Made by a program: the position numbers and the translations under genes
The notes under the pieces: model-generated
What the model was told of the DNA's origin: nothing
The model's database searches: none
Seen by the model: the letters and a program-made list of their open reading frames with translations, nothing else
Part shown: piece by piece, positions 1-8,528 of the stretch
Layout of the letters: the number at the start of each line of letters is the position of its first letter
Position numbering within the stretch: the first letter of the stretch is position 1
NCBI RefSeq assembly: GCF_002102155.1
Contig: NZ_LQOU01000051.1
Span: 62,001 to 126,000, forward strand
Origin: Mycobacterium europaeum
GTDB taxonomy: Bacteria; Actinomycetota; Actinomycetes; Mycobacteriales; Mycobacteriaceae
Reading direction: 5' to 3'
Length of the DNA: 64,000 nucleotides

Positions 1-2
1 GC

Positions 3-137
3 GAGTGCCGATTGCTCGCAGCGATCGGCATGGTGCTCGTTGACCGCGCAATCAAGCGATGGTTATCGGCCCCCAACACCGGGCTCGACGATCTCATCCG
101 CCAGGAGTTCGCCGCGCTGCCCGCGGTGGTGAAGTGA
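3..137 (+). CDS. C-terminal fragment of a probable TetR-family regulator (cut by window edge)
   Basis: An open frame enters from the left edge and ends at TGA 135-137, leaving 44 residues. The helical, charged end (a VDRAIKRWL segment followed by an alpha-helical tail with LDDLIRQEF) looks like the last helix of a TetR ligand-binding domain, but no DNA-binding part is present to prove it. It converges on the AveC-like pseudogene, with only 8 nt between the two stops. Family assignment is an impression from a short piece. Confidence 0.4.
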   Translation, partial: ECRLLAAIGMVLVDRAIKRWLSAPNTGLDDLIRQEFAALPAVVK

Positions 138-145
138 GGCGGGAG

Positions 146-1195
146 TTACGGGTCGTCGAATCGGGTGCCGTCCGTGCAGGGCCGGGCGGTTCCGGGTCCA
201 CACAACTGCGTGCGTAAGTAGGTTGGGAAGGTGTCTGTCGGACCGGCATAAAGACCGGCGAGGTTGGCTGGGACGTCGTAGACGCCGATGGCCACCAGGT
301 GCAGGAAGCCGGTTACCGCAAGGACTCGCAACAACGACGCCGTCTTCGGTCCGGCCCACCGCAGGGTCTCCACGCCGCTCTCCACGCGGATCTGACTCTT
401 CTAGTTGCGGAAGAACATCAGCGCACCAATGGAACTCAGCACCAGTGACCACAAGACAGGCCCGTACAGCGGTAGTTGAACGGTCTGGCCAGCCCACAGC
501 GTCAGGCCCGGGATGGCGGCGGGGTAGCCCACCAGTCCGTGGTGCACTGCGAAGATCTCCAGCGGGAATTCGATGACGTACACCGCCAGCCAGCCACAGC
601 AGAAAGTGCGGACCGGGCCGAGGGCGGGCCAACGGTCGCGAGCGCGACCCATCGCCCACCGCGCGGTGGAGCCCATGGTCAGCGGCATCCAGATGTAAAT
701 CATCCCGATCATGAGCACAGGTTTCGGCCATCAGGCGCCCGTCCGGGCTGAGCCAGCCGGGAATGTTCTCGGTCCAATTCCCGAAGTTCACCAACCGGCG
801 TTGTAGAACAGCGCGGGCTGGAACCAATTGATCAGCGGATCGTGCCACCACGCGATCGCCGACCCGATGACGATGGCCGCCTCGACACATAATCGGCGCT
901 CTCGCAGGCTCTTCCGGACGACATAGACGATGGCTGTCGCAGCCAGGATCGGACACGCGATCTGGAACACAGTCATCGCCAGGCGGGTGCCGCGGGGAAT
1001 CGGGTCCGGCCCCGGATCGACCGGCGTCGCGTCGCCGGACAGAATCCAGGAGAGGTAGACGTAGCCGGCGACGACCACACAGATCGCCCCGACGCTCGAC
1101 CAGAAGAGCACCGGCCGAAGGGTTTTGATCCCTACCGGCGGCAATGCTGTCGGTGCGGCCTCACCGAGTTCCCGCGGGCTTCGGAGATCTGTCAC
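146..1195 (-). pseudogene. Decayed AveC-family (spirocyclase-like) membrane protein gene
   Basis: The N-terminal part (788-1195, GTG start after a GGAGGAGG ribosome site), the middle (401-718) and the end (146-385) share one minus-strand frame and together read as an AveC-type protein of about 350 residues with several hydrophobic helices. Three lesions break it. An apparent one-base loss in a G run near 789-793 shifts the frame. The conserved stretch with FGNWTENIPGW is then read in another frame until an apparent extra base in an A run near 722-724 restores it. Finally, an in-frame TAG lies at 401-403, between FFRN and KSQIR. AveC relatives in mycobacteria are usually intact single genes of unknown function. 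Two compensating indels could be sequencing error; the TAG is a separate change. Confidence 0.75.
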
Positions 1196-1234
1196 CGAGA
1201 CGCCTCCTCCCCCGCGTGTGCGATCACCCTAAGA

Positions 1235-1250
1235 TGACAGTTGACTGCCA
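1235..1250. promoter_or_regulatory. Inverted repeat TGACA-N6-TGCCA in the AveC/dioxygenase intergenic region
   Basis: TGACAGTTGACTGCCA lies 39 bp upstream of the AveC-like start and about 145 bp upstream of the dioxygenase. It matches the palindrome at 62618-62633 at 14 of 16 bases. A further TGTCA half-site follows at 1254-1258. A repressor operator is the simplest reading; the binding protein is unknown. Confidence 0.45.
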
Positions 1251-1358
1251 CACTGTCAATGGCCTGCACCGGTCAGTAGCGTGTGGGGAATACCGAGCCG
1301 CCGCACCATCGCATCGCCCGTCTCATCCCCGCGGCTGGACCGGCGGCACCGGCCGTTC

Positions 1359-1372
1359 TAACATATGTGTCA
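1359..1372. promoter_or_regulatory. Operator-like site TAACA-TATG-TGTCA before the extradiol dioxygenase
   Basis: This copy differs at one base from the TGACA-N4-TGTCA consensus and ends 22 nt before the GTG start at 1395. The hexamer TAACAT (1359-1364) inside it fits a mycobacterial -10 (TANNNT), so a repressor bound here would cover the promoter. Confidence 0.5.
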
Positions 1373-1394
1373 CTTATGCGATGAGGTGGCGTCT

Positions 1395-2258
1395 GTGAAT
1401 TCCGATCGACGGCTGGTGGTCTGCGCGAGTCACAGCCCGGGCAAGGAGCGCGACGTCGAGCAGGTGTTCGGGCGGAAATTCCGATCCGCGCTGGCATCGG
1501 CAGCCGATGACGTCCGCCGCTTCGATCCCGACTTGGTGATTGTGTTCGGTGGTGATCACCGCCGCGCGTTTCGGCATGTCGTGCCGACCTTCGGCGTGGC
1601 GCTATCCGCATCGATCATCGCGGAGGGGCGTCATCGCGCTGGCGATCTACGGGTTGCGTCCGGACTGGCTCGCGAGCTCTGCGAACACCTGCTGTCCGCA
1701 GACTTCGACATCGCGGTGTGCCGTGACATCGGACTGGATCATGCTTTCGCCCAACCGATTCGAGACCTCCTCGGTGACTTGGATGCCAAGCCGGTCATCC
1801 CCGTGCCGGTGAACTGCGCGACCGCCCCGCTGCCGACGGGGCGCCGAGTGGCCGACTTCGGGGCGGCGATCGGGCGATTCCTCGACGGCGTGGATCAACG
1901 AGTGCTGCTGATCGGGACCGGTGGGCTCTCACATTCACCGCCGAGCCTGGAGGTCGATACCTACGACCTCAGCGACGACGAACGGGCACGGCTGATCGCG
2001 GACGGAATGGCCGAAGCGCGCACGAGAATTCGCCCCGACTGGGATGCCGAAGTGCTGCAGGCGATGTCGACGTGGGATGTCCCGGCGCTGGTGCGGCTGG
2101 TCGACACTGCCCACGAGCGGGCCGGCGCCGGCGCCAACGAGGTGCGGACGTGGGTTGCCGCCGGCGCAGCGGGCGGGGGTCGACCGGTCGCACCGCTGGT
2201 CTACGAGCCGGTTCCGGAGTGGATCACCGGCATGGCCGTCGCCACCTCTCGGAGTTGA
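1395..2258 (+). CDS. Class III (LigB-type) extradiol ring-cleavage dioxygenase, MhpB-like
   Basis: This 287-residue protein aligns along its length with 2,3-dihydroxyphenylpropionate 1,2-dioxygenase, a non-haem Fe(II) enzyme that opens catechols next to the two hydroxyls. Visible family features are the early SHSP motif, GGDH near residue 55, the catalytic-type LDHAFAQP with Asp115-His116, and GTGGLSHSPP with His180. The C-terminus keeps the family pattern TWVAAGAA and PEWI. I chose GTG 1395, preceded by a GAGG ribosome site, over the upstream ATG 1365 because the conserved N-terminus starts here and the operator-like site overlaps 1365. It leads a short operon with the CoA-transferase at 2322. 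The substrate is probably an alkyl- or acyl-substituted catechol made elsewhere in the island. Confidence 0.85.
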   Translation: MNSDRRLVVCASHSPGKERDVEQVFGRKFRSALASAADDVRRFDPDLVIVFGGDHRRAFRHVVPTFGVALSASIIAEGRHRAGDLRVASGLARELCEHLLSADFDIAVCRDIGLDHAFAQPIRDLLGDLDAKPVIPVPVNCATAPLPTGRRVADFGAAIGRFLDGVDQRVLLIGTGGLSHSPPSLEVDTYDLSDDERARLIADGMAEARTRIRPDWDAEVLQAMSTWDVPALVRLVDTAHERAGAGANEVRTWVAAGAAGGGRPVAPLVYEPVPEWITGMAVATSRS

Positions 2259-2306
2259 GGCGCCCCGACGGGCGGGTCACCAAGCCGCACCGCCCAGAAG
2301 CAAATC

Positions 2307-2320
2307 TGACAGTATGTACA
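2307..2320. promoter_or_regulatory. Weak TGACA half-site before the CoA-transferase
   Basis: TCTGACAGTAT followed by GTACAT sits directly before ATG 2322. The same TCTGACAGTAT string occurs on the minus strand just before the MaoC gene start at 5795. Only the left half matches the TGACA-N4-TGTCA consensus, so this may be a degenerate copy. Confidence 0.25.
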
Positions 2321-2321
2321 T

Positions 2322-3536
2322 ATGTCGCGACACGCTGACGATCCGACCGGGGCGCCGTTGGCGGGCATCACGGCGGTGAGTCTGGAACAAGCCGTGGCGG
2401 CTCCGTATGCCACGCGCCAACTCGCCGACCTCGGCGCTCGGGTGATCAAGGTCGAGCGCCCCGATGGTGGTGATTTCGCCCGCGGCTACGACCGCACCGT
2501 GCATGGCCAGTCGAGCTACTTCGTGTGGCTCAACCGCGGCAAGCAGTCGCTGACGCTGGACCTCAAACAACCCGCGGGCAGGCAGGTCGTGCATCGCCTC
2601 CTGGACAGCGCGGACATCCTCGTGCAGAATCTGGCGCCGGGCGCCTCGGCTCGGCTGGGCCTGGACGCCACCTCTGTCGGGAAGCGCCATCCGGGCGTGA
2701 TCGCCTGCACGATAACCGGTTACGGCGAGAGCGGCCCGTGGCGCGACCGCAAAGCCTACGACCTGCTGGTGCAGGCCGAGGCCGGCCTGTTGTCGGTCAC
2801 CGGCTCCCCGGCGGAGGCGGCTCGGACCGGTATCTCGGTCGCTGACATCGCCGCCGGAATGTTTGCGTTTTCCGGGCTTCTCAGCGCGCTGTACGTGCGT
2901 GCCACCACCGGTGAGGTGCGACCGGTATCGGTGTCGTTGCTCGACGCGCTGGCCGAATGGATGGGACAACCGCTGTACTACGGTCACTACGGCACTCACC
3001 AATCCCCGCGCACGGGTGCCCGCCACGCAACCATCGCCCCGTACGGTCCCTTCATCGCCGGCGACGGCGGCACGGTGCTGCTGGCGGTTCAGAATCAGCC
3101 GGAGTGGCAGCGGCTGTGTGAGTTCGTGTTGGGCAGACCTGAACTGGTGCATGATGCCCGCTTTGCGGCCAACCCCGACCGGGTGGCGCACCGCGAGGAG
3201 CTGGAGTCGATCATCACCGCCGCGATCGCTTCGCTGACCGCTGACGAATTTCAGCGTCGGCTCGACGAGGCCGGTGTGGCCACGGCACGGATCAACGACG
3301 TCGAACAGGTGTGGAACCATCCGGTGCTGGCCGGACGGGACCGCTGGCGGCGGTTCAACACACCCGGCGGCCCGGCGGAGGCGCTTATCCCGCCGGCCAC
3401 ATTGGCCGGCGTGCAGGCACGAATCGGCGACGTGCCCGCGCTCGGTGCACACAGCCGAATGATCTTGGAGGGGTTGGGTTTCTCTTGTGAGGAAATCGCT
3501 GAGCTGGCCCGAACGCGCGTCACCACGTTCTCCTGA
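2322..3536 (+). CDS. CaiB/BaiF (family III) CoA-transferase
   Basis: This 404-residue protein has the family III CoA-transferase fold. It shows the N-terminal signature LADLGARVIKVERPDGGDF, the NRGKQSLTLDLK segment, and the catalytic Asp in KAYDLLVQAEAGL (about residue 146), which forms the aspartyl-CoA anhydride. Such enzymes move CoA between carboxylic acids and would let the pathway activate an acid without ATP. It follows the dioxygenase after 63 bp in the same direction and is probably cotranscribed. It converges on the tandem TetR gene, with 16 bp between stops. Which acids it uses cannot be read from the sequence. Confidence 0.85.
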   Translation: MSRHADDPTGAPLAGITAVSLEQAVAAPYATRQLADLGARVIKVERPDGGDFARGYDRTVHGQSSYFVWLNRGKQSLTLDLKQPAGRQVVHRLLDSADILVQNLAPGASARLGLDATSVGKRHPGVIACTITGYGESGPWRDRKAYDLLVQAEAGLLSVTGSPAEAARTGISVADIAAGMFAFSGLLSALYVRATTGEVRPVSVSLLDALAEWMGQPLYYGHYGTHQSPRTGARHATIAPYGPFIAGDGGTVLLAVQNQPEWQRLCEFVLGRPELVHDARFAANPDRVAHREELESIITAAIASLTADEFQRRLDEAGVATARINDVEQVWNHPVLAGRDRWRRFNTPGGPAEALIPPATLAGVQARIGDVPALGAHSRMILEGLGFSCEEIAELARTRVTTFS

Positions 3537-3552
3537 TCGGGGAATGGCTAAT

Positions 3553-4893
3553 CTAGGCGGCCACCCCGAAAAATCCCCGCCGCAGACAGCTCAGCATCAG
3601 GTCGACGACCTCGTCGCCGACGATTGGCTCGCGCAGATCGAGTGCCGCTTGTGGGACCCTGGTCACCAGAGCGCGGACGATGACTGCCGAGACGATCGGA
3701 TCGAACGGGTAGGGGCCCGGGTGTCGGATCAGCATCGTCGCCACGCCGACATCCATCAGCACCTGGCCGTTGTTCCCGATTGCGCTCACCATCGGGTCGT
3801 CGGTGCTGTTCTCCACCCACACGTCGATGCAGCCCGAGAAGCGATCATAGAAATCGATGTAGGTCGCCAGCCACTGCCGCAGCGTAGGTACGTCCGTCAG
3901 CGGGTCGAGACGGGCGATCCGGTCGGCGAACGCCTTTATCGCCTCGTAGATCTCGGCGGCCACGGCCACCAGCAAGTCCTGCTTGTCTCGGAAGTACTTG
4001 TAGAAGGTGCCCCGGGCGACCCCGGCCGCCTCGACGATGTCGTCCACGCTGGTGCGCCGGTAGCCCCGTTCGCGGAACTGCGCCGCGCCCGCGTCGGCCA
4101 GCGCGACAATGGTAGCGACAGCGCGCTGGCTCAGCGCGGCGCTGCGCTCGGTGATCGACAAGCCGGTGGTGTCCGGCGCTGGCGGCACCACGACGGAAGC
4201 CACCCCGCGAGCCGGGTCGGTGACTGTGTGCAACCGCAGGCTCGTCAGGACCGCGGTTGGCGTTTCGGGGAACAGCACCAGTTGTAGGAACACCGACAAG
4301 GTGTCCATCACTTGCTTGGCGCTGTATCCGTAAGCGCGCCCGGTGTGGACGTAGAGGTTGACCCGGTGCACCAGCGCGGTCATCGTCATCGCCGCAACTT
4401 CCGGATCGATGCCGCGCACACCGGAGGCGGCCAGCCGCTCGGCGATGCGGTGGTTGTAGCTGCGCACGAAGCCCGCGATCGTCGGGCCCACCTTGGTGTC
4501 CGACGATGCGATCGCAGTCCACTGGATGAACATCGTGGAGTACTTCTCGAACACCCAGCTCCACTCGCCCAACCACCAATTCAGGTTGTCGAAGCCCACC
4601 TCATCGGGTCCCAGTGGGCCGATTCGGCGGGCGACCCGGAACAGCGCACTGCCGCACTCGTCGAGCAGTTCCAGGAATATTTCGTCTTTACCCTGAAAGT
4701 ACTGATAGAGCGTGGCGCGGGAGACGCCCGCGGCCTTGGCGATCGCATCGACGGAGGTGTCGAAGAATCCGAGGCGGCCGAACAGCTCGAGTGACACCTC
4801 GGCGATCCGGTTGCGCGTGGTGGCGCCCCGGATGCCGACCGCCGGGCTGGACGGTCCGTAGCTGGCTCGGCGGACGATCGACGCATCGGACAT
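3553..4893 (-). CDS. Tandem-TetR transcriptional regulator (two fused TetR units)
   Basis: The 446-residue protein contains two complete TetR units. The first helix-turn-helix is at about residues 28-70 (AGVSRATLYQYFQGKDEIF) and the second at about 257-305 (AGVARGTFYKYFRDKQDLL), each followed by its own helical ligand domain. Single TetR proteins are about 200 residues, so this is a fusion like Mce3R of M. tuberculosis. It is last in a minus operon, 12 nt after the MaoC pair (5795 to 3553), so its expression is tied to those hydratases. A repressor answering to a CoA-ester is plausible but inferred. A fused dimer could read an asymmetric operator. Confidence 0.85.
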   Translation of the reverse strand: MSDASIVRRASYGPSSPAVGIRGATTRNRIAEVSLELFGRLGFFDTSVDAIAKAAGVSRATLYQYFQGKDEIFLELLDECGSALFRVARRIGPLGPDEVGFDNLNWWLGEWSWVFEKYSTMFIQWTAIASSDTKVGPTIAGFVRSYNHRIAERLAASGVRGIDPEVAAMTMTALVHRVNLYVHTGRAYGYSAKQVMDTLSVFLQLVLFPETPTAVLTSLRLHTVTDPARGVASVVVPPAPDTTGLSITERSAALSQRAVATIVALADAGAAQFRERGYRRTSVDDIVEAAGVARGTFYKYFRDKQDLLVAVAAEIYEAIKAFADRIARLDPLTDVPTLRQWLATYIDFYDRFSGCIDVWVENSTDDPMVSAIGNNGQVLMDVGVATMLIRHPGPYPFDPIVSAVIVRALVTRVPQAALDLREPIVGDEVVDLMLSCLRRGFFGVAA

Positions 4894-4905
4894 GGCCTGA
4901 CCAGC

Positions 4906-5364
4906 TTATGGCCGATTCGCATCACCGGCGCCACCCGCCGAAGCGTTTCGCGCGATGAAGAGCTCGGCGGTCCCGGTGACGGCCACCCCGCCGCCCTGCC
5001 GGGTGCCCGTCAGCTCCACCGTCACCCGGTCGCCGCTCTCCTCGGCGGCGATGTCAATGATTCGTCCGGAGCACATCAGCACATCGTCGGGCCAGACCTG
5101 CTGACGGAAGCGCACGCCGAAGCGCCGGAGGGTCTCGGCGCCCAGCCAATCCGTGGCGAAAGTGGCCAGCAGCGCCGCGGTCAGCATGCCCTGGGCGAAG
5201 ACGGACGGGTAACCGGCCGAACGCGCCAACTCGTCGTCGTAATGCATGGGATTGAAGTCGCCGGACGCGCCGGCGTATCGGGCGAACATCTGGCGGGTCA
5301 TCGGCCCGAACTCACGCGGTTGGGCCTCGAGGCCGACGTTCAGCGCCGCTACACCTGCGGTCAT
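4906..5364 (-). CDS. MaoC-type (R)-specific enoyl-CoA hydratase, catalytic subunit
   Basis: A 152-residue single-hotdog protein. It has the hydratase catalytic signature ASGDFNPMHYDDE (Asp and His about residues 36-41) and the helix GMLTAALLATF. It starts within the stop of the upstream partner (ATGA overlap, 5361-5364), which suggests 1:1 synthesis. The partner has the hotdog fold without the catalytic pair, so the two should form a heteromeric hydratase like HadA-HadB or ChsH1-ChsH2 N-domain. No other MaoC gene is in the window, so this pair could supply the hydration step for the acyl-CoA dehydrogenase/Ltp branch. Confidence 0.85.
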   Translation of the reverse strand: MTAGVAALNVGLEAQPREFGPMTRQMFARYAGASGDFNPMHYDDELARSAGYPSVFAQGMLTAALLATFATDWLGAETLRRFGVRFRQQVWPDDVLMCSGRIIDIAAEESGDRVTVELTGTRQGGGVAVTGTAELFIARNASAGGAGDANRP

Positions 5365-5795
5365 CCGCCAGCCGTTTCAATAAACGTGGCCTTCGCCTCG
5401 GCGACCAATGCGCCATCGGGCGCGCGGAATTCGGTCACCACGGTCGCGAACCGCATTGTCCCGCCGCGCTTGCCCGGCTTCTCGAACCGGTCGACGATTC
5501 GCTCGTGTGCGGTCAGGGTGTCCCCGGCCCTCGGCAGCGGGCCGTGGAAGGTGTACTCCTGTTCCCCGTGTAACAACCGCTTCCGGTCAAAGCCGACATC
5601 GACTCGCGCGCCGGGCGGCGCCCACCGGCCGGCGGTGGTCAAGAACGTCGGCGGAATGATGGCATCGGCGCCGCGGTACGCGGGATTGCTCGACGCCATG
5701 GCGTCGGCGAACTCGGCGATTTTCCCGCGTTCGACAATCACCTCCCATGGCTGCCCGGCAATCGGGGCGGCCGCGGGTTCGGGCGATGGATTCAT
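5361..5795 (-). CDS. MaoC-like hydratase, structural (FAS1-type dehydratase N-domain) subunit
   Basis: A 144-residue hotdog protein of the FAS1-DH/MaoC N-terminal type, with SNPAYRGADAIIPPTFL and a C-terminal FATVVTEFR strand. It lacks the Asp-x-x-x-x-His pair found in its downstream partner. I chose ATG 5795 because an open frame extending to 5909 would run through the intergenic regulatory region and has no family similarity. It is the first gene of a minus operon with the catalytic subunit and the tandem TetR, divergent from the aldehyde dehydrogenase at 5902. A TGACA-type element sits directly before the start. Confidence 0.8.
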   Translation of the reverse strand: MNPSPEPAAAPIAGQPWEVIVERGKIAEFADAMASSNPAYRGADAIIPPTFLTTAGRWAPPGARVDVGFDRKRLLHGEQEYTFHGPLPRAGDTLTAHERIVDRFEKPGKRGGTMRFATVVTEFRAPDGALVAEAKATFIETAGG

Positions 5796-5797
5796 GT

Positions 5798-5811
5798 GAT
5801 CAATACTGTCA
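5798..5811. promoter_or_regulatory. Degenerate operator-like site before the MaoC operon
   Basis: GATCA-ATAC-TGTCA keeps one perfect half of the recurrent palindrome, followed by GAAA as in several other copies. It ends almost at the ATG of the MaoC gene (minus strand). It is about 65 bp from the better copy at 5876, so one bound regulator could cover both divergent promoters. Confidence 0.35.
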
Positions 5812-5875
5812 GAAAATTCACCGGCGCGAAACCTGGTACCCGACATGAAGCGGCTATAACCCGCTTGTACAAAGA

Positions 5876-5889
5876 TGACATTACTGCCA
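5876..5889. promoter_or_regulatory. Operator-like palindrome TGACA-TTAC-TGCCA before aldehyde dehydrogenase
   Basis: One mismatch from TGACA-N4-TGTCA. It is followed by GAAT exactly as at 9761 and 34125. It ends 12 nt before ATG 5902. TGCCAGAAT could double as an extended -10, which would make the transcript nearly leaderless. Confidence 0.55.
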
Positions 5890-5901
5890 GAATCGGCCGA
5901 T

Positions 5902-7335
5902 ATGATCACGTTGGCGGCGAGTTATGTCGCGGGCAAGTGGGGCGGCGGTACCGGCGAGCAGTTTGCGGTGACATCGCCGGCGACGGGTGAGCGGATCGGC
6001 GCCGTGGGTGCTGCCGGCGCCGGTGACGTCGACGCCGCGGTCGCTGCGGCCGGCACCGCCCTGGTGTCCTCGCCCTGGCGCGACTTCTCCCCTGCCGAGC
6101 GGGCCGCGGCGCTGAGCCGGCTTGCCGATGCGCTGACCGCCCGCAAGGGCGAACTCGCCGATCTCATGACAGCCGAGATCGGCTCCCCCCGGAAGTGGAG
6201 CACTTTCGGCCAGGTGCTCACCGCCGTCGGTGCGCTGCGCGCCTGTGCTGCGATCACCCCGGACTACCCGTTCGAATCCACCCGCCCCTCAGCAACCGGT
6301 GGCACCGTCACGGTCAGCCAGCTCCCCGTCGGTGTGGTGGGGGCGATCATCCCGTGGAACACGCCGTTGTTCATCGCCGCACTGAAGCTCGGCCCGGCGC
6401 TGTCCGCGGGCTGCACCGTTGTGCTGAAGCCGTCGCCGGACGCGCCGTTGAGCATCGGTGTGCTCACCAAGGCCATCGAAGAGGCCGGTCTGCCCGACGG
6501 TGTGGTCAACGTCGTCAACGGCGGTACGGCCACCGGTGCGGCACTGATGTCGCATCCCGCGGTGGACAAGATCAGCTTCACCGGGTCCACCACGGTGGGT
6601 GCGCAGATCGCGGCGGCCTGCGGATCACAGATCCGCCGCTGCAGCACGGAATTGGGCGGCAAATCAGCTGCCATCGTCCTCCCTGACGCGCCCCTGGAAT
6701 CGACGGTCAGAGGGCTGGTCGGTGGGGTGATGGGCAACAACGGTCAGCTGTGCGCCGCACTAACCCGAATCATATTGCCGCACAGCCGCTATGACGAATT
6801 CACCACCGCGCTGACCACCGCGGTGGCGGGGCTCAGCGTCGGGGACCCGGCCGACCGATCCACCGACATCGGTCCGCTGATCAACGAGTCCGCCCGCGAC
6901 CGGGTCGAGGGCTTCCTGCAGCGGGCCCGGGGAGAGGGCGCCACCATCCTGACCGGCGGCGAGTGTCTTACGGGGCCAGGGTGGTTCGTCACCCCCGCGG
7001 TGGTGGCTGCAACCAACGACATGGAGATCGCCCGCGAAGAAGTCTTCGGACCCGTCGCGGTGGTGATCACCTACGACGACGCCCAAGGAGACAGTGCCGC
7101 GGTGAGCATCGCCAACGACTCGAAATACGGCCTGGTGGGTGCGGTCTGGTCAGCCGATGGTGACCGGGCGGCGGCGGTGGCATCGCGGTTGCGGGTGGGA
7201 TCGGTGGCGGTCAACTCGACCGCGGTCCTGGATTTCGGCAGTCCGTTCGGCGGCTTCAAACAGTCCGGCATTGGCCGCGAGGGAGGCCCGGAGGGCATCG
7301 CCGGTTTCGTCGAGTATCAAGCCGTCATTCGCTAG
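5902..7335 (+). CDS. Aldehyde dehydrogenase (NAD(P)+-dependent)
   Basis: A 477-residue ALDH superfamily member. It shows the Rossmann-type FTGSTTVG motif, the catalytic Glu in STELGGKSA, the nucleophilic Cys in NNGQLCAAL, and the EEVFGPV segment. It would oxidise an aldehyde to the carboxylic acid. The alcohol dehydrogenase 17 bp downstream could make that aldehyde, so the two form an alcohol-to-acid module. I prefer ATG 5902 to the ATG at 5875 because the latter would place the operator-like palindrome inside the coding sequence and add nine non-conserved residues. Confidence 0.9.
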   Translation: MITLAASYVAGKWGGGTGEQFAVTSPATGERIGAVGAAGAGDVDAAVAAAGTALVSSPWRDFSPAERAAALSRLADALTARKGELADLMTAEIGSPRKWSTFGQVLTAVGALRACAAITPDYPFESTRPSATGGTVTVSQLPVGVVGAIIPWNTPLFIAALKLGPALSAGCTVVLKPSPDAPLSIGVLTKAIEEAGLPDGVVNVVNGGTATGAALMSHPAVDKISFTGSTTVGAQIAAACGSQIRRCSTELGGKSAAIVLPDAPLESTVRGLVGGVMGNNGQLCAALTRIILPHSRYDEFTTALTTAVAGLSVGDPADRSTDIGPLINESARDRVEGFLQRARGEGATILTGGECLTGPGWFVTPAVVAATNDMEIAREEVFGPVAVVITYDDAQGDSAAVSIANDSKYGLVGAVWSADGDRAAAVASRLRVGSVAVNSTAVLDFGSPFGGFKQSGIGREGGPEGIAGFVEYQAVIR

Positions 7336-7352
7336 ACCGGAAGGGCACATCA

Positions 7353-8492
7353 ATGCAGACGCAGGCGGCGGTGCTGTGGGAACGAAACACGCCGTGGTCG
7401 ATCGAAACGATCGAGCTCGATCCGCCGAAGGCACCCGAGGTACTCGTCGAACTGCACGCGTCGGGGATGTGTCACTCCGACGATCATCTGGTGACTGGCG
7501 ACATGCCGATCCGGCTGCCGTGCATCGGCGGCCACGAAGGCGCGGGTGTGGTGAAGGCCGTCGGCGACCATGTGTCGTGGCTACAGCCCGGTGACCACGT
7601 GGTGTTCAGCTTTATCCCGTCCTGTGGGCGCTGCCCGTCATGTTCGACTGGCCATCAGAGCCTGTGCGACCTGGGCGCAAAGATCTACTCCGGCATGCAG
7701 ATCCACGACGGGACCGCCCGCCACCACGCGGGTGATCAGGATCTGGCGCTTGCCTGCGGTGTCGGTTCGTTTTCGCACCACACCGTTGTCCACGAGGCGA
7801 GCTGCGTCAAGATTCCCGAGCATTACCGACTCGACCTCGCCTGCCTGCTCGGCTGCGGGTTCATCACCGGGTGGGGTTCATCGGTGTACGCGGCCGACGT
7901 ACGGCCCGGGGACACCGTCGTAGTGGCCGGTGTCGGCGGTATCGGTGCGGCGGCCGTCCAGGGCGCGCGACTGGCCGGGGCGCGCACGATCACAGTGATC
8001 GACCCTTCGGAGCACAAACGCGAAGAAGCCCTGAGGATGGGCGCCACCCACACCGCGGCGGACTGGAAGGAAGCACAAGGCGTTGTCGCCGAGGCGACCT
8101 GGGATCGCGGCGCGGACAAGTTCATCTGCGCTATGGGTGTCGGCGATGGGCAGCTGGTCGGCCAGGCGCTGGCCATGACGGCCAAACGCGGCAAGCTGGT
8201 GGTCACCAATATCCACCCGATGCTGGAACGCGAAATCCGGGCGAACCTGATGGACCTCACCCTCACCGAGAAGCAGATCATCGGCACGCTGTACGGCTCC
8301 GGCAACCCGCGGGCCGACATCCCGAAAATCCTTGAGTTGTACAGCGCCGGCCAGGTGGACCTGGAGTCGATGGTCACTCGGACCTACCCGCTCGACAAGG
8401 TCAACGACGGCTACGCGGACATGCACGCCGGCGCCAATATCCGTGGCGTGCTGACCTATCCAGCGGCCGAGAGCTTCCCGGTGACGCGCTAG
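7353..8492 (+). CDS. NDMA-dependent (mycofactocin-linked) zinc alcohol dehydrogenase
   Basis: A 379-residue medium-chain alcohol dehydrogenase. It has the catalytic zinc site GMCHSDDHLV and GGHEGAG, the structural zinc cluster SCGRCPSCSTGHQSLC, and the nucleotide motif GVGGIGAAAVQGA. Length and overall pattern match the nicotinoprotein NDMA-dependent class, in which bound NAD is not exchanged and mycofactocin is thought to accept the electrons. It is cotranscribed with the aldehyde dehydrogenase before it. The natural substrate is probably a primary or benzylic alcohol. No mycofactocin biosynthesis genes are in the window. Confidence 0.85.
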   Translation: MQTQAAVLWERNTPWSIETIELDPPKAPEVLVELHASGMCHSDDHLVTGDMPIRLPCIGGHEGAGVVKAVGDHVSWLQPGDHVVFSFIPSCGRCPSCSTGHQSLCDLGAKIYSGMQIHDGTARHHAGDQDLALACGVGSFSHHTVVHEASCVKIPEHYRLDLACLLGCGFITGWGSSVYAADVRPGDTVVVAGVGGIGAAAVQGARLAGARTITVIDPSEHKREEALRMGATHTAADWKEAQGVVAEATWDRGADKFICAMGVGDGQLVGQALAMTAKRGKLVVTNIHPMLEREIRANLMDLTLTEKQIIGTLYGSGNPRADIPKILELYSAGQVDLESMVTRTYPLDKVNDGYADMHAGANIRGVLTYPAAESFPVTR

Positions 8493-8528
8493 CGGTACGA
8501 CGCTCAGACGGCTAGGTCGGCCGGCACC

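Noticed and set aside
63..956. 297-residue minus-strand open frame over the AveC region
   Set aside because: Only a short piece (about 720-790) matches AveC; the rest is arginine- and proline-rich shadow. It is explained by a frameshifted stretch of the pseudogene.
2277..3452. 391-residue minus-strand open frame opposite the CoA-transferase
   Set aside because: Antisense shadow of a clear family III CoA-transferase; low-complexity composition and no recognisable motif.
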